Shown: positions 1-10,402 of the stretch, piece after piece
Layout of the letters: each line of letters starts with the position of its first letter
Numbering within the stretch: position 1 is the stretch's first letter
Origin: Zhengitettix transpicula
Lineage: Eukaryota; Arthropoda; Insecta; Orthoptera; Tetrigidae
Direction: 5' to 3'
NCBI GenBank assembly: GCA_037074705.1
Contig: CM073591.1
Coordinates: 81,264,532 to 81,328,531, forward strand
Length of the DNA: 64,000 bases
Position numbers and translations under genes: made by a program
The notes under the pieces: generated by a model
What the model saw: only the letters and a program-made list of their open reading frames with translations
What the model was told of the DNA's origin: nothing
The model's database searches: none

Positions 1-155
1 GAAAGTGTTTTTAGGAAAAACCGATGGGACCTGAAGAAGAGGAAGCTAGGAAAAGGTGGCCGGACGATAGTGACTTAAAAATAGGAATAAGGAATTGGAG
101 AAGAAAGGCTGAATGAAGACAGAGATTAATTGAGTCAGGTTATAAAGGATGCCAG
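1..155 (+). pseudogene. LINE reverse transcriptase, extreme C-terminal tail (fragment)
   Basis: The frame starting at base 42 reads EARKRWPDD, then SDLKIGIRNWRRKAE, a TGA at 114-116, and then RQRLIESGYKGC. This fits the pattern at the C-terminus of many animal non-LTR retrotransposon proteins: a basic G-R-x-R-K-R-W-D-D stretch, then D-L-K, I-x-N-W-R-x-K-A and a final helix ending near E-S-G-Y-K. Upstream, in a neighbouring frame, KPMGPEEE-like residues suggest a further frameshift. The catalytic domain would lie off the left edge. It is a decayed, non-functional copy. The clade cannot be fixed from the tail alone. It was missed by ATG-based calling because it has no start codon. Confidence 0.55.
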
Positions 156-648
156 GCTTCTTCAACATGAAGATAGAAGATGGAAATGTTGACTTCGATT
201 TAAAACTTTTCCGCCTCATAATTTCCAGTGATTTACTGTTTCTTCCCATTGATCGTTCCTGACCCTGTGTGACAAGCTTTTTGTTTTCATTATTTTACAA
301 TAGCACTGTTCCCTTTATCCGCTGATTTTATTTCTAGTAACCGGCACACACGACACATTTATTATCATTTTCTTTCATAATGGTCACAATGGAGTCTGCA
401 TCACAATAAAACTTACGTGCGTCAACTTTTTTTAGTTTGGAATCTACAAATGCTCACTTTGTAACGTATAATATCAAGGGATTAAATATTGAAAATTATA
501 GTTTAGTTTCTGTGAGAAATTTTGAGTGGCCGGAGAACAAGAACACTTGAAACGAAACACTGTGAACAATTCGGTCAGCTAGCGGAAACAAAAACCGTAT
601 TCTTCTGCTGCGAGAACTAAAATGAAAGAGAATAAATACAAATTGCGT
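156..648. other. AT-rich stretch, nothing recognised
   Basis: This may include the 3' untranslated part of the LINE remnant to its left. I see no open frame that makes sense, no tandem repeat and no RNA gene. Confidence 0.5.
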
Positions 649-759
649 CCATTCCGCATCCCCCCTTTCAAATCCCTTTCCTATGCTATAAGAGGGGAGT
701 TGCCACTATGTGGATAACCCTATACATAGCCTATCTACACCCAAAAAAAAAAAAAAAAA
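649..759 (+). repeat. Family P retroposon, 5'-truncated copy 1 with poly-A
   Basis: This is only the last ~95 bases of the family, from CCGCATCCCCCCTTTC through a variant of the GTAGCCTGTTGCCC end, followed by a 17-base A tract at 743-759. Severe 5' truncation plus a poly-A tail is the usual mark of LINE-driven retroposition. Copy 2 starts directly after the A tract. Confidence 0.8.
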
Positions 760-1127
760 TGGGCATACGGCAAGAGTTGTCCGCTATTCCTATTGGAATA
801 GTCGGCCAGCTGCCTCCTAAACAGGCCAAGGCATGGCGAGGGGTAAGCTGCGTCCCCACAGCAAACTCCTCTCCCGTCATCGGAAGGGCGTGGGACAAGT
901 ACCCAATGCTCGACCTACCCGATGCAGGTTTTTCTAGGGTTTTCCCTGCATTTCTTTAGGCGAATGCCGGGTAGGATCCTTAAAGCATAGCCCGGGGGCC
1001 CTAGTAACCCTTGGCTACCTTCCTCTACCATTCCGCATCCCCCCTTTCTAATCCCTTCCTATGCTATTAAAGGGGAGTTGCCCAATGTGGATCACCCTCA
1101 TGTAGCCTGTTGCCCTAAAAAAAAAAA
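760..1127 (+). repeat. Family P retroposon, 5'-truncated copy 2 with poly-A
   Basis: It begins inside the family at GGGCATACGG, directly after the A tract of copy 1, and runs to GTAGCCTGTTGCCC plus an 11-base A tract. It is closely similar to copy 3 downstream. It shares the CAGCTGCCTCCTAAAC, GGAAGGGCGTGGGACAAGTA and GCCCGGGGGCCCTAG blocks of the family. It carries no gene. Confidence 0.85.
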
Positions 1128-1138
1128 CAATAAGTGGA

Positions 1139-1705
1139 TTGATTAAGAAAGCCTGCGAGAGGATTCTCTCGCAGGTAACCTGCGAGGGATTTTCTCTCGC
1201 AGGCAGAACCTTTTAGGAGAGATACGAAGGGGCTACCTTTGGGGATGCCTTTTCCTCTCCGTTTTTGAACTAAGGTTCCCACAAGCCGAGGCACCTCGGC
1301 CTGTTTTGAGAGGTGTATGTTCCGGGGTCGCAGACCTTGGGCATACGGTAAGAGTTGTTCGCTATTCCCATTGGAATAGTCGGCCAGCTGCCTCCTAAAC
1401 TGGTCAAGGCACGGAGAAGGGAATGCTGCGTCCCCACAGCAAACTCCTCTCCCGCTATCGGAAGGGCGTGGGACAAGTACCCAATGCCCGACCTACCCGA
1501 TGCAGGTTTTTCTAAGGTTTTCCCTGCATTCCTTTAGGCGAATGCCGGGTAGGATCCTTAAAATATAGCCCGGGGGCCCTAGTTAACCCTTGGCTACCTT
1601 CCTCTACCCTTCCGCATCCCCCCTTTCAAATCCCTTCCTATGCTATTAAAGGGGAATTGCCCAAAGTGGATTACCCTCATGTAGCCTGTTGCCCTAAAAA
1701 AAAAA
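1139..1705 (+). repeat. Family P retroposon, longest copy, copy 3
   Basis: The most complete copy, about 555-567 bases. It begins with two palindromic units (1152-1175 and 1179-1203), then a body of ~490 bases, and ends GTAGCCTGTTGCCC plus ten A. The 11-base word CAATAAGTGGA occurs just before it (1128-1138, after an A tract) and just after it (1706-1716, after its own A tract), which fits a target-site duplication. I see no convincing tRNA-type A and B boxes, so it may be a 7SL- or 5S-unrelated SINE, or the 3' part of an unseen LINE. A 60-codon frame at 1355-1537 recurs in other copies but is not supported as a gene. Confidence 0.85.
1152..1203. repeat. Two palindromic units at the 5' end of family P
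   Basis: Unit 1 (1152-1175) has perfect 10-base arms CCTGCGAGAG and CTCTCGCAGG around a 4-base loop. Unit 2 (1179-1203) is the same design with one arm changed to CCTGCGAGGG. Each could form a stable hairpin in RNA or single-stranded DNA. The number of units differs between family copies. Confidence 0.9.
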
Positions 1706-1716
1706 CAATAAGTGGA

Positions 1717-3620
1717 CATCTGCCAAGGTGTTTATTGACTGATCGTAAGATTAAACGAACATAATACAAACAGGTACGAGGACTCGTCGTTGCTGTTTAT
1801 TTGAACTGCACACCTAGAAGCCAGTTTAACGATTACCATGGTTCGAGGGTTCGTGTGGTATACAAAATATCTTTTTATTCTTCCTCGGCGCTACAGCTTG
1901 GGGTAGGCTTCGACATCTCACGATTCTCATCCATTGATCTTCTTCCCCCTTAAAAACCTTATAATCTTCTCCCAGGTCTTGAAATCATCTCTTCAGTGGT
2001 CGTCCGTGTCGGTTTCCTTCCACATATTCAAGGAACAGCTTGCTCGGGATTCTGTCTTCACTCATTCTCTCCACATCACCAGCAACGTCAAACGTTTTAA
2101 ATTGGATTACAATTTTTTAAACAAGAATAACCACGCCCGTAGAAAAATACAATAATTTACAATATAAAAATCACAAATAAATCTCAATAGACGAATTACA
2201 ATTTAATTACAGACAAATTTTAAATGCATTTTGTACAAAAGATACAGTAATGTATCATTTTATTCCTTCCTTGATTCTAAATACGTACGACAGGTGACGA
2301 TTTTAATATAAATTGGCAAGATGAGAACTATTCTCCACAATTACAAACACCAAGCCCATTAGATTTCCGCCTGTGGCAAATCTTAAATTGAACATTCTAA
2401 ATTCCTTTTTGGTCATAGAACGGACCAAACTGACCTCTTGACCTATAATTAGTATTTCCCGTCATGCATTTTAAGGCATCATCTGAAATAATTTCAAGAT
2501 TAGGATCTGATATTATTTTTTCCAAAGGCAAGCAATGCAAAATGTAAAAATACAGGCAGAACCCCCGTGGCTAGACTAAAATTTTGGTTAATGAAACCTG
2601 AGGAAGTAAGTCCATCAATTTTAATAATCCATTTAATTGTCTCAACATTGTTCTAACATGTCTAATATATCGTTCAGTCTGATTCGATATACGAAAATTG
2701 GTTTTATTCCTTTTTCTTTCAAAGTACTCATCCATTCCCAACCATTAAATAATTACTATATTGTGAAAAATAAACTGTACTATTTTTAAAAATTCAAATA
2801 TTTTATCAATTCAAACCTGATACCATTATTAATTGTTAAAACACAGGTATAGAAATAATGAAATTCGAAATTATTACTCGAATTACTATATAGAGAACAT
2901 TATCAAATTATTCTGGGAAATGAAACTCAATGTCGAAAACATTTACAGAAGAAAATCCAAATTTTCACTCAAGTCAACAAATGAATTACGCTTGCAAAAA
3001 CTATAAAAACTCAATAGATGCAGGAATCTGCATTAATTTTTTTTAAAATGAAGTTGTCTTAGTACTATTTTTGAGTGAAAAAATTATGTGTAACCAATGT
3101 AAGGATTATTGCCAAGCTATTATAATCTGGTATATACGGGTGTTGCGTATTTTGTTGAGTATTATCTCTAGGTTGATCATTATTTTTTAAGGCATAAATT
3201 TAGTGCTATAATATTTGGAAGCAATTTTTGAAATCATCACGGTTCTCCGGGGGGCCTTGGAAACATAATTCTGGTCCTGCTGCCAGGTAAATTCCGGTTT
3301 CAGCTTGTGGCCTTTAAAGTTCCGAATAATCTAACGAATACTAACGTTATTATCAGACGTTGAGAATGTCATTAGCTCTCTGCTGACGCATTCTTTACTG
3401 TTTTCTTCTGCGCCGAGCAAATATTATGGCTCTGTCCTCGGAGCAGTTTGTAGAACACTGAGATTATCGCAGTGTACACTTTTATTTATGCAGAAGCACG
3501 GCGTGTAAAGGAACATTTAAAGAACTTTAAAATTAGTGAACATATGGAGACGTTGAGTAACCTCGCCGCTAACCCGATTTATGTTCCTAAATAATTGACC
3601 TACAGTAACAGAACGATATT
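1717..3620. other. AT-rich intergenic or intronic DNA
   Basis: No recognised gene. The only open frame of note (1934-2155) has no recognisable content. A slightly less AT-rich patch lies at about 3240-3480. I cannot assign any function. Confidence 0.5.
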
Positions 3621-3816
3621 ATTAATAACCAGCCAGCATGCTATTTAGTCCTCATTTTTTATTACAATTTAAAATATATACCTTCAGAAGGTTTCGACAT
3701 AAGTATTGAAAATATTGAAGTAAACTTCTCCGATGAATTTGATTTATGTCGATAGCTTCTGAAGGTTTTAAATTGTTACAAAAACGAAGACTAAAAACAA
3801 ACTAGCTGGTTAATTT
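3621..3816. mobile_element. Fold-back (MITE-like) element with ~75-80 bp inverted arms
   Basis: The left arm (3621-3702, from ATTAATAACCAGCCAGCATG to GGTTTCGACATAA) is matched in reverse complement by 3744-3816 (TTATGTCGATAGCTTCTGAAG to CTAGCTGGTTAATTT). The arms differ by scattered substitutions and a few short indels. They enclose a ~41-base spacer. There is no coding capacity. Such structures are usually non-autonomous DNA transposons; the superfamily is not determined. Confidence 0.75.
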
Positions 3817-4500
3817 ACTAAGCTTAAACCCGTATTCGTATTGACACTACTAATGAACACTAGCAAGTCATCCAAGCAACTTAAATTATGTTTTAAGACT
3901 GACAAAATGGTGAGATATCTGGTTGATCTGGACTTGTATATATAAGAAATATGCTTAGTAAAATAAGTTATTAAGTTTAATAACGATAAATGTTATCCAC
4001 GCATTTCTTTAAAATATTAATTTAGTACAAACAAGTTAGTCTTTTATGCAAAATATTCTCATTCGTAGACTGTTGATGATTTTGGAAAGATATGTATCAA
4101 TCTACTTATATGCATTAGTATTCTAAAATTGGTAAAGTAAAATTGTAAACCATTTAATATATATAACTATAATGAAACTTGGAAATGTTAATGAAACAAC
4201 AAAAAAAAACATGCTGTAAGTCATTGAAATATCGGTATTCGTTTAACAGTAATCTTACTCGTGCAGTTAATAGGTGATTTTCAATGAGATAGAATGGGAT
4301 ACGTGATTTTGTCGTATTTTTTGTATATATCTTTTAGAAAGTATAGAATACTGATTTAGATGATGTGAAAATATTTTCTGACGTAAAAAATTGTATATAT
4401 TTTGAATGTATACTACTCTTTAATAATCATTTAAAAATAATTGGTAATTCGCCGTAGGTTTGGCAAATCCCTTTGTACGTATGTTTAATTAAATCTAATC
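3817..4500. other. AT-rich DNA, no gene seen
   Basis: Long A/T runs and no recognisable feature. The next repeat begins somewhere near the right end of this stretch. Confidence 0.5.
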
Positions 4501-4928
4501 TTCATATTAATAAAGTCCCCTGTATGTGTGTATGTATGTTCTGCATACAAATCTACAACACAAGTGGAGCAAATTTCAACAAATTTCGTACACGTGTTCC
4601 TTGGGACCAGGAAAAAAACACTGTGGGGGTAAGACACGTCTACAACCCTGAACGGAGTGGACGGGAGTGGAAATTTTCTAACATGCTCAAACGGCCGATA
4701 TTTGCGTCCAATATATATTTTCCGGGTCAAAGACATTGATAGTCTTTCTACCGATGTTCTCTTTGTATAATTTCAAACCAATTCAGCATAAAAGGGAAGC
4801 GCCCTTAGGCGTGAGGGTGGAGGGGTGTTACATAAAAATAACTCCATCACAACCCAGATTCCAGTCAAATCCGGGATTATGTATGTCGCTGAGTTTCATT
4901 ATGAAAACCCGAGTAACACCAAGCTAGT
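4501..4928 (+). mobile_element. Helitron-like repeat, family H2 copy
   Basis: The segment from TATGTTCTGCATACAAATCT through ACACGTGTTCCTTGGGACC, AACATGCTCAAACGGCC and ATGTCGCTGAGTTTCATTATG matches, in the same block order, the reverse complement of 11530-12330. It ends with CTAG (4924-4927) followed by T, as Helitrons do, but I do not see the usual 3' hairpin just upstream. The frame at 4473-4739 lies within the repeat and is not a gene. Confidence 0.55.
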
Positions 4929-5774
4929 CGGTAGTACAGTTAGGTAGGATATTTGATAACATGTGATAATCTGTGATTATTTGTTGTATGGACCTAAATT
5001 TACTGCACTAATCTCCTTAAATTAATTAACAGCACATGGATATTGAATGTACAATACAACCAAATTACGTTAGTAAACTTGACAACCCTTCTTCTTCTGA
5101 ACATAATGGTTAGGAATCGGAAGGATTAACACGTGAAAGCACAAAAAGTTTGGAAGTCAGACCAGATAAATTAGTAGAAGAAAATGTAGTAGACATTAAA
5201 AAATATGACAGGAGACATGCGCCAGAAATATTTTTTTTTTGCGTATACATTTTATCTGTTCCAGTGAAGTAATGTGCACTGCGGGAAATTATTCCTATAC
5301 ACCTTAAAGCGAATGTAAATATGTTGTTTTATTCATAAACGTGACAGTGTTAAAAAGTAAGTTATGTGGTGATAGTGACTGACCAGAATGAAAAGGGGAG
5401 ATATTGAAGTATAATATGGGAATTGAAACGTAGTGAACTTGCAGAAAACATCACATAGAAAAACTTGAGACGGGAGCATCAAAATTTGTAATACGGGCGG
5501 GGACCAGGCCACGGACGAAATAAGGCAGAGGAATTAGGGTGAGAATTTTTGTAATCAGAAGTAAGAGAGATAAACTTTGAGCTAAAATTAAATCATACAA
5601 TGAAAGAAAACGGGATGAACCTGATAAAGCAACTTTCATTGGAGGAGGTGATTAAAAATTTAAAATCATAACGAGAGCATAAAAAACAGACGTAGAGAAA
5701 CTTTCATTCTTAATCAGATCGTCAGGTGACTTGAATAATTTTCCTGCAGCACTATTTCAGAATATTCTCCGGTT
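4929..5774. other. AT-rich DNA, no gene seen
   Basis: No recognisable gene or repeat. The short open frame on the minus strand at 5451-5639 is uninformative. Confidence 0.5.
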
Positions 5775-6030
5775 GGCACGGTGAGGGAAAGCTGCTACCC
5801 CACAGCTAACCCCTCTTCCGCCACCGGAAGGGCGTGGAACAAGTACCAAATGCAGGTACCTGATGCAGGTTTTTCTAGGGTTTTCCCTGCATCAGTTTTA
5901 GGCGAATTGGCGGGTAGGATCCTTAAACCATAGCCCGGGGGCCCTAGTTAACCCTTGGCTACCTTCCTCTTACCTTCCGCATCCCCCTTTCAAATCCCTT
6001 CCTGTGCTATTAAAGGGGAGTAAAAAAAAA
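5775..6030 (+). repeat. Family P retroposon, 5'-truncated copy
   Basis: It starts in the middle of the family at GGCACGG and contains GGAAGGGCGTGGAACAAGTA, GCCCGGGGGCCCTAGTTAAC and CCGCATCCCCC. It then breaks off at AAAGGGGAGT, before the usual GTAGCCTGTTGCCC end, and goes straight into nine A. A ~20-base internal rearrangement lies near 5850. Confidence 0.85.
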
Positions 6031-7079
6031 TCTGAATAGATTCCTGAAGTGATCATTTTTTATTTTCTCACTAAAATTAACATTACATTTTGGTGCATCT
6101 TTTAGTGAAGTGTTTAAAATTGTGGAAAAATTTATATTTCAAACTTGTATTATTTCTTTGTTTCCAAAATTGATTCTAATTTTTTCAAATTTTCGCCGGT
6201 ATATTCCCATTCGGAGCAAATACTATACATGTGGATATTCATTTTCGTGATCATTACCGAAATATTTCTGAAGTTAAGTTACCTACTTATTTAATTCGTG
6301 AACAGTAAATTCATTAAATAAAATTGTATAGTATTGTATTTTATTTTTCCACGAAATATCCAAATTAATTATTCTTTTCCACAATTTTAAGATGATATTT
6401 GACTGGGAACCGAATTCACACAGTAAATCAGATACTCTTTGATCGTTGCATATTTCTTATATTTTATAAGCCAATTGATAGCTAGTTTCTTTCAGGCACT
6501 CACACTCCAGGATAGATAGGAGCTGTTATCTTACAGTTATTTCTGAATTTCCTCCATTTTTAATTATTTATTTAACGTTTGCCTAGCCCGACTGCGAATT
6601 TATTTACAAACAGACGACCAGGTGCTAAATCGTTTTCCTCAAGGCTTCCGCCACGTACGGTAGCTGTCTCCGAGAATCAACAGAACCAGATGTACGTTTA
6701 GCATACTCGTCGTTGCAAGTCAGCAAAAGAAACCGAGAGCACGTGGAATTTCTATACAGTATTACTCAAGTTTCTGTGAATTACACTCGCCACAAGTTTT
6801 TAAGACGCTGCAAAACTGCAATATTTATCATTAACTTTAAGAGTGCTATTAAATGTAAGGTGATACGGCATGATGGTTTTACGGTTGAAATCGACAACGC
6901 TACAGATTCTTCAGCTCAAGTAATTACTTGTTAGTGTTTTACACAAAAATAATAACCGTATTATTTTTTACTCATCAGTTCTCATAAAATTTCCCAATTA
7001 ATTTTGGCCGACATTCTACTTCTATAACTAACAAACAAGTGTCCATTGAGATGCGAGAATATTGAAATGGTAGAACGAT
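6031..7079. other. AT-rich DNA with an uninformative 73-codon frame
   Basis: A less AT-rich patch at 6590-6720 runs into an open frame on the plus strand (6713-6934, starting MQVSKRNREHVEF). The predicted product has no recognisable domain, signal peptide or repeat, and I do not call it a gene. Confidence 0.45.
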
Positions 7080-7314
7080 CGGAAAAACAGACAATGAAAT
7101 ATTCACCAACTCATATCTTTCCTCCACCAATCATTAACAGTTAATGTTCACTTGATAAGGTCCACCGATTTGTGGAGGAAACGATGTGAGTTGGTTAATA
7201 TTTTGTTGTCTGTTTTTCCGGCCATTAACAGTTAATGTTCACTTGATAAGGTCCACCGATTGGAGGAGGAAACGTTATGAGTTAGTTAATATTTTATTGC
7301 CTGTTTTTCTGGTC
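7080..7314. mobile_element. Fold-back element with duplicated right arm
   Basis: The left arm (7080-7132, CGGAAAAACAGACAATGAAA to CCTCCACCAATC) pairs with 7167-7221 in reverse complement and again, less well, with 7258-7312. The loop plus right arm is a tandem duplication: unit 7133-7223 and unit 7224-7314, each starting ATTAACAGTTAATGTTCACT, offset 91 bases. Non-coding, MITE-like. Confidence 0.75.
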
Positions 7315-8130
7315 ATACTACAATTGTAATATTATAAATTTAACAGTCATTTTAATTTATTGCGACAACTTTGATTTTTATTTCAGATTTTGTCAATTAT
7401 ACTTCCACGAAGAAGTATTTTTTTTAATTTTGTAAATATAAATGTGTGATATCATATTGAAGCGAATATATTTCTTCCAGAGAAATAGATGTGGTTATTC
7501 TCCGTAGAATAAATATAAATGACATTGAACTTGCTCTTGCGCGTCAACATAAAAATGTGTAGGTTCTTGCAATATGAGAAAATGATCAGTTGAAACAATT
7601 CATTATAATAAAATTTTGAGTTTTGTCAACTGACAAGTGCAGTTGTGTCGCTCTAGGCTCTCCTTCGCACCCGAGGCAAGGAACAAGGATACCAGAAACG
7701 TTGTGTGGTATTTATATTATCAAATTTTTGTCTGAATTGGCTATCTTTTTTATTCAAATTGTAAGACAATTTAAAAGAAAATACAGTTATAAAGTACCAG
7801 CAGAGGAGAAGGATTTGGAAGGATGGGAACTTAATATTGACTCTTGTAATTATAACACTGCTTTAAAATTGGTTACTTAATAATTTATTTTCTGGCAAGA
7901 TAAAGGAATTATTATCTGACACTGTCGAAGTCTGAATATTGTAGTTAAACTAAAAACCGACGAATGGATTAAAAGGCCATGACTGCCTCATAAATCCGTT
8001 TGCTTTTAATGTTCATGACAAGGACTACAAAGCACACCTAGTAAAGGAACCGGACTTATTTATAACAGTTTCGCAGTACATATTTAAATGAAAATATATA
8101 AAAATAAAATAATAACTTTGTATATACAAG
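7315..8130. other. AT-rich DNA with an uninformative 85-codon frame
   Basis: The plus-strand open frame at 7623-7880 (starts MSTDKCSCVALG) has a short hydrophobic run in the middle (IIKFLSELAIFFIQIV). I recognise no family and see no splice or promoter context that would support it. Confidence 0.4.
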
Positions 8131-8652
8131 AATTTTTTTTATTATTTTTTTAAGGCAACAGGCTACATGAGGGTGATCCAGATTGGGCAACTCCCCTTTA
8201 ATAGCATAGGAAGGGATTTGAAGGGTAGAGGAAGGTAGCCAAGGGTTACTAGGGCCCCCGGGCTATGGTTTAAGGATCCTACCCGGAATTCACCTAAAGA
8301 AATGCAGCGAAAACCCTAGAAACACCTCCATCAGGTAGGTCGGTTATTGGGTACTTGTCCCACGCCCTTCCGATAGCGGGAGATGAGTTTGCTGTGGGGA
8401 CACAGCATTCCCTTCTCCGTGCCTCCACCAGTTTAGGAGGCAGCTGGCCGACTATTCCAATGGAAATAGGGGACAACTCTTACCGTATGACCAAGGTCTG
8501 TGACCCCGGAACATACACCTCTCATAACAGGCCGAGGTGCCTTGGCTTGTGGGAACCTTAGTTCAAAAACGGAGAGGAAAAGGCACACCCACAGGCAGCC
8601 CCTTCGTATCTCTCCTAAAAGGTTCTGCCTGCGAGAGAAAATCCCTTGCAGG
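8131..8652 (-). repeat. Family P retroposon, near full-length, minus strand
   Basis: The T-rich tail at 8131-8151 is the poly-A of a minus-strand copy. The body runs up to a single palindromic unit at 8628-8652. Flanking words TATATACAAG (8121-8130) and TATATAAG (8653-8660) resemble each other and may be a decayed target-site duplication. The 60-codon frame 8294-8476 recurs here. Confidence 0.85.
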
Positions 8653-8660
8653 TATATAAG

Positions 8661-9044
8661 TTTTTTTTTTTTTTTTTTTTTTGGGCAACAGGCTACATGA
8701 GGGTGATCCACATTGGGCAACTCCCCTTTAATAGCATAGGAAGGGATTAGAAAGGGGGGATGCGGAAGGGTAGAGGAAAGTAGTCAAGGGTTACTAGGGC
8801 CCCCGGGCTATGGTTTAAGGATCCTACCCGGCATTCGCCTAAAGAAATGCAGGGAAAACCCTAGAAGAACCTGCATCGGGTAGGTCGGGCATTGGGTACG
8901 TGTCCCACGCCCTTCCGATAGCGGGAGAGGAGTTTGCTGTGGGGACGCAGCTTTCCCTTCTCCGTGCCTCGACCAGTTTAGGAGGCAGCTGGCCGACTAT
9001 TCCAATGGGAATAGCGAACATCTCTTACCGTATGTCCAAGGTCT
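8661..9044 (-). repeat. Family P retroposon, 5'-truncated, minus strand
   Basis: A 22-base T run (8661-8682) is followed by GGGCAACAGGCTACATGAGG and the family body, ending at CCAAGGTCT. The same 60-codon frame (8839-9021) is open here. It lies head-to-tail with the copy at 8131-8652, only 8 bases apart. Confidence 0.85.
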
Positions 9045-9489
9045 AATCGACTGATCTTATAACAACTTTATCTTTCATTCAACTGAGAGTTTTCGCGTGC
9101 CGTTCACAAAGTTATTACACCTGAAAAGCAACACTGTTGCAGGAAATTTATTTTTATCACCTAATTATTGGCTAAATTATCAATTTGTTAAGATTAAACT
9201 ACTCTTTGTTACTCTGACTGGGCACTTTTCACAGTAAAACTGCGCGAATGATTTATGTGAAGCTTTATACACTTTAATAGAGACGCGACGAGGTTTTTAT
9301 TAGCGGTATCAAACTGTGATTCACCATACGGAGGAAAAGTTGCGAAGAGTTAGAAATATTGATTTTGTTCACTTTTTACAAGAGGACGGTCGAACCGATT
9401 TTGTCGTTTATATATTGTAATAATCAACTAATTGCCTTGAATTAAAAGAAATATTAATCAAAAGTATAGGCGTTAATTAAATGAATGAT

Positions 9490-10402
9490 TAAACAATTTA
9501 TTTATAAATAAAATATAATTTATTATCAAATTGTTGCTTCAAGAATCAAAATAATTACAATTAAAATTTTAATATTTCAGGGTGTTTACTGGGTTTGATG
9601 ATTAGGACACGATAAAAGTAGAATTTGACTAATTAACAATTCAAATTATTATTTGCTTAAAATTAAAACAATAAGTCAACCAATGAAAGAAAACTAGAAG
9701 AAAACGAACGAACAAACGAAATCTGACTCTATACTTTAATTAGCGATTACAATATTATCATAGTTTTGGTTTTTGATACTTACATACTGTTCGGCTGGTA
9801 CCAGCATTCTCTGTAGCTTCAGAAGTACACTATTGCAACATTTTACACTGATTCTAAATGTCGACTCACAGATTCTACACTATTTGAATCTAAATGGAAT
9901 TTCTTGGCTCCCAGGAACTCGGATGATCCTCCTAATTATCAGTTATGTGATGTCTGCTTGCCTTACAGGAATCTTACGAGTTGCTAGTTTATTAGTCTTT
10001 TACTGATTTGGATTTAAACTGCAACGTAGCTCAGTGAAGATTTGTTTTAAATGTTTATTCTCTCGTTGCTGGTCCTAAATGTAGACTCTGCTATTCCGCT
10101 CCTTGCTGCTGACCGAAACTAACTTTACTTTTAAATACTTTAGATCGTCTCGACCACTTGCTGTCCTTTCTGGCTGCTGACTCAAAACTTCATCCGTCCA
10201 CATCAATCTTTCGGCACCAACTCACTATCCTAGTGCCTCTCTAGTTTCAGCGCGCATTTCCCTTTCGGCATTTTCTCAAAGCAACAGAGCTCAGCGCTAT
10301 TGCCGCTTTTCGTCGCTCAAAATAACGCTAACAATTTATTCGCTGACAATTTAATTTTTAATACAAACAATTCATGGCCTAATTAATTGGCATTACAATA
10401 TA
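9490..10402. repeat. Unclassified dispersed repeat R, copy 1
   Basis: The core from CAGGG (9578) through GGGTTTGATGATTAGGACAC, CTGGTACCAGCATTCT and CCTAATTAATTGGCATTACA (ends ~10402) recurs at 28660-29373 in the same orientation. The first ~240 bases are highly similar by eye and the middle is more diverged. Weaker similarity extends left to about 9490. No protein is encoded. Ends near TGT and ACA could suit a solo LTR, and CAGGG could suit a hAT-type end, but neither is complete in both copies. Confidence 0.65.

Noticed and set aside
8433..8720. 95-codon minus frame with a KKKKKKK run
   Set aside because: It crosses the junction of two family P copies and reads through a poly-A tract; repeat-derived frame without gene support.
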